From NCBI GenBank assembly GCA_021779875.1, contig JAJXZV010000062.1, forward strand, positions 1 to 5,591: a stretch of 5,591 bases of DNA, given 5' to 3'. The position numbers and the translations under genes are program-made. Shown piece after piece: positions 4,913 to 5,591 of the stretch. The notes beneath the pieces are model-generated. The model was given only the letters and a program-made list of their open reading frames with translations. It ran no database searches and was not told where the DNA came from. Position 1 is the first letter of the stretch. Every line of letters begins with the position of its first letter. Source of the stretch: Pseudomonadota bacterium. GTDB lineage: Bacteria; Pseudomonadota; Gammaproteobacteria; Steroidobacterales; Steroidobacteraceae.

Positions 4913-5591
4913 AGATGGACAACCGCTCGACCTTGCGCCGGCCGCCGTAGACGACCTGGACCAGGGCCCGGCTGCCCATCAGCGAGGTGAACATCGAAGT
5001 GGCGATGCCGAGCACCAGCACCACCGCGAAACCGCGCACGGCGCCGGTGCCGAACAACCACAGAACCAGACCCGCGATCAGCGCCGTGACGTTCGAGTCG
5101 GCGATGGCCGAGAACGCCCGATCGAATCCGGCCGTGATGGCCGCGCGCGGCGACACGCCGTTGCGCAGTTCCTCGCGGATGCGCTCGTAGATCAGGATGT
5201 TCGCGTCCACCGCCATGCCGACCGTGAGCACCACGGCGGCGATGCCCGGCAGGGTGAGCGCGGCGCCCACCAGCGACAGCAGCGCCGTGAGCAGGATCAC
5301 GTTCGCGGACAGCACGGCGTCGGCGATCAGGCCGAACGCCTTGTAGTAGATCGCCATGAAGAGGAACGCTGCCAGGGTGCCGAACACCATGGCGTGGATG
5401 CCCTTGTTGATGTTGTCCTGGCCCAGGCTCGGCCCGATGGCCCGCTCCTCGACCGCGGCGAGCGGCGCGGCGAGGCCGCCGGCGCGCAGCAGCAGCGCGA
5501 GCTCGCGCCCCTCGATCGGGTTGATCCCGGTGATCTGGAAATTGTTGCTGAAGACGCCGCGGATCGTCGCCTCGTTGATGACCTCTTCCTT
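4911..5591 (-). CDS. secD: Protein translocase subunit SecD (partial, N-terminus outside window)
   Basis: The larger RND-type partner of SecF in the inner membrane. Only the C-terminal 226 residues are present (the E. coli protein has 615); the frame is open to the right edge, and the start, first helix and most of the large periplasmic domain are missing. Counting from the edge, the end of the periplasmic domain is seen in ELALLLRAGGLAAP (30-43) and VEERAIGPSLGQDNI (47-61). The membrane part follows: helices at about 68-87, 90-110, 115-134, 165-184 and 186-206. AVDANILIYERIREEL (127-142) carries Asp129, matching the essential Asp519 of E. coli SecD. ATSMFTSLMGSRALV (197-211) and the ending VYGGRRKVERLSI (214-226) are nearly identical to E. 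coli. It is the upstream gene of a secD-secF operon; yajC would be expected further to the right. An internal ATG at 5390 is not a start, since the family alignment continues upstream of it. Confidence 0.96.
   Translation of the reverse strand, partial: KEEVINEATIRGVFSNNFQITGINPIEGRELALLLRAGGLAAPLAAVEERAIGPSLGQDNINKGIHAMVFGTLAAFLFMAIYYKAFGLIADAVLSANVILLTALLSLVGAALTLPGIAAVVLTVGMAVDANILIYERIREELRNGVSPRAAITAGFDRAFSAIADSNVTALIAGLVLWLFGTGAVRGFAVVLVLGIATSMFTSLMGSRALVQVVYGGRRKVERLSI

Noticed and set aside
1..5591. CRISPR arrays, tRNA or rRNA genes, insertion sequences, riboswitches
   Set aside because: No regularly spaced repeats, tRNA-like cloverleaf, transposase motif or structured leader was seen; genes fill almost all of the window and the longest gap is about 100 bp.

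Overview
The window looks like an ordinary core-genome segment of a GC-rich (well over 60% by eye) bacterium, most likely a gammaproteobacterium. The order secD-secF ... suhB / trmJ ... cysteine desulfurase resembles the Pseudomonas arrangement (yajC-secD-secF near suhB, trmJ, cysE, iscR, iscS) and the E. coli suhB/trmJ/iscR/iscS block. The protein sequences also resemble the E. coli families closely. I cannot name the genus.

Layout, left to right: (1) 2-841, minus strand: an IscS-type cysteine desulfurase whose C-terminal third runs off the left edge. (2) 838-1545, minus: trmJ, a tRNA 2'-O-methyltransferase, overlapping the desulfurase start by 4 nt (ATGA). (3) 1546-1569: a 24-bp divergent gap with overlapping -10-like elements on both strands and no Shine-Dalgarno sequence for either gene. 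(4) 1570-2367, plus: suhB, an inositol-monophosphatase family protein. (5) 2368-2421: a very GC-rich convergent gap with stem-loops. (6) An amino-acid permease of the APC/CAT family on the minus strand, starting at 3861. Its family-like part ends near 2422, but its reading frame has no stop there and continues antisense through all of suhB to 1552. (7) 3862-3958: a gap holding a strong hairpin terminator for secF and a candidate promoter for the permease. (8) 3959-4897, minus: secF. (9) 4911-5591, minus: the C-terminal part of secD, running off the right edge.

How the genes relate: SecD and SecF form the membrane complex that uses the proton gradient to help SecYEG export proteins. trmJ and the desulfurase form an apparently translationally coupled pair linked to tRNA modification and sulfur supply. 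SuhB, in E. coli, also works in rRNA antitermination. The permease appears to be an addition between secF and suhB compared with the Pseudomonas order.

I found no previously undescribed system. The points worth a second look are the permease gene without a stop at its expected end, the compact divergent trmJ/suhB promoter region, and the trmJ-desulfurase overlap without iscR or cysE between them.
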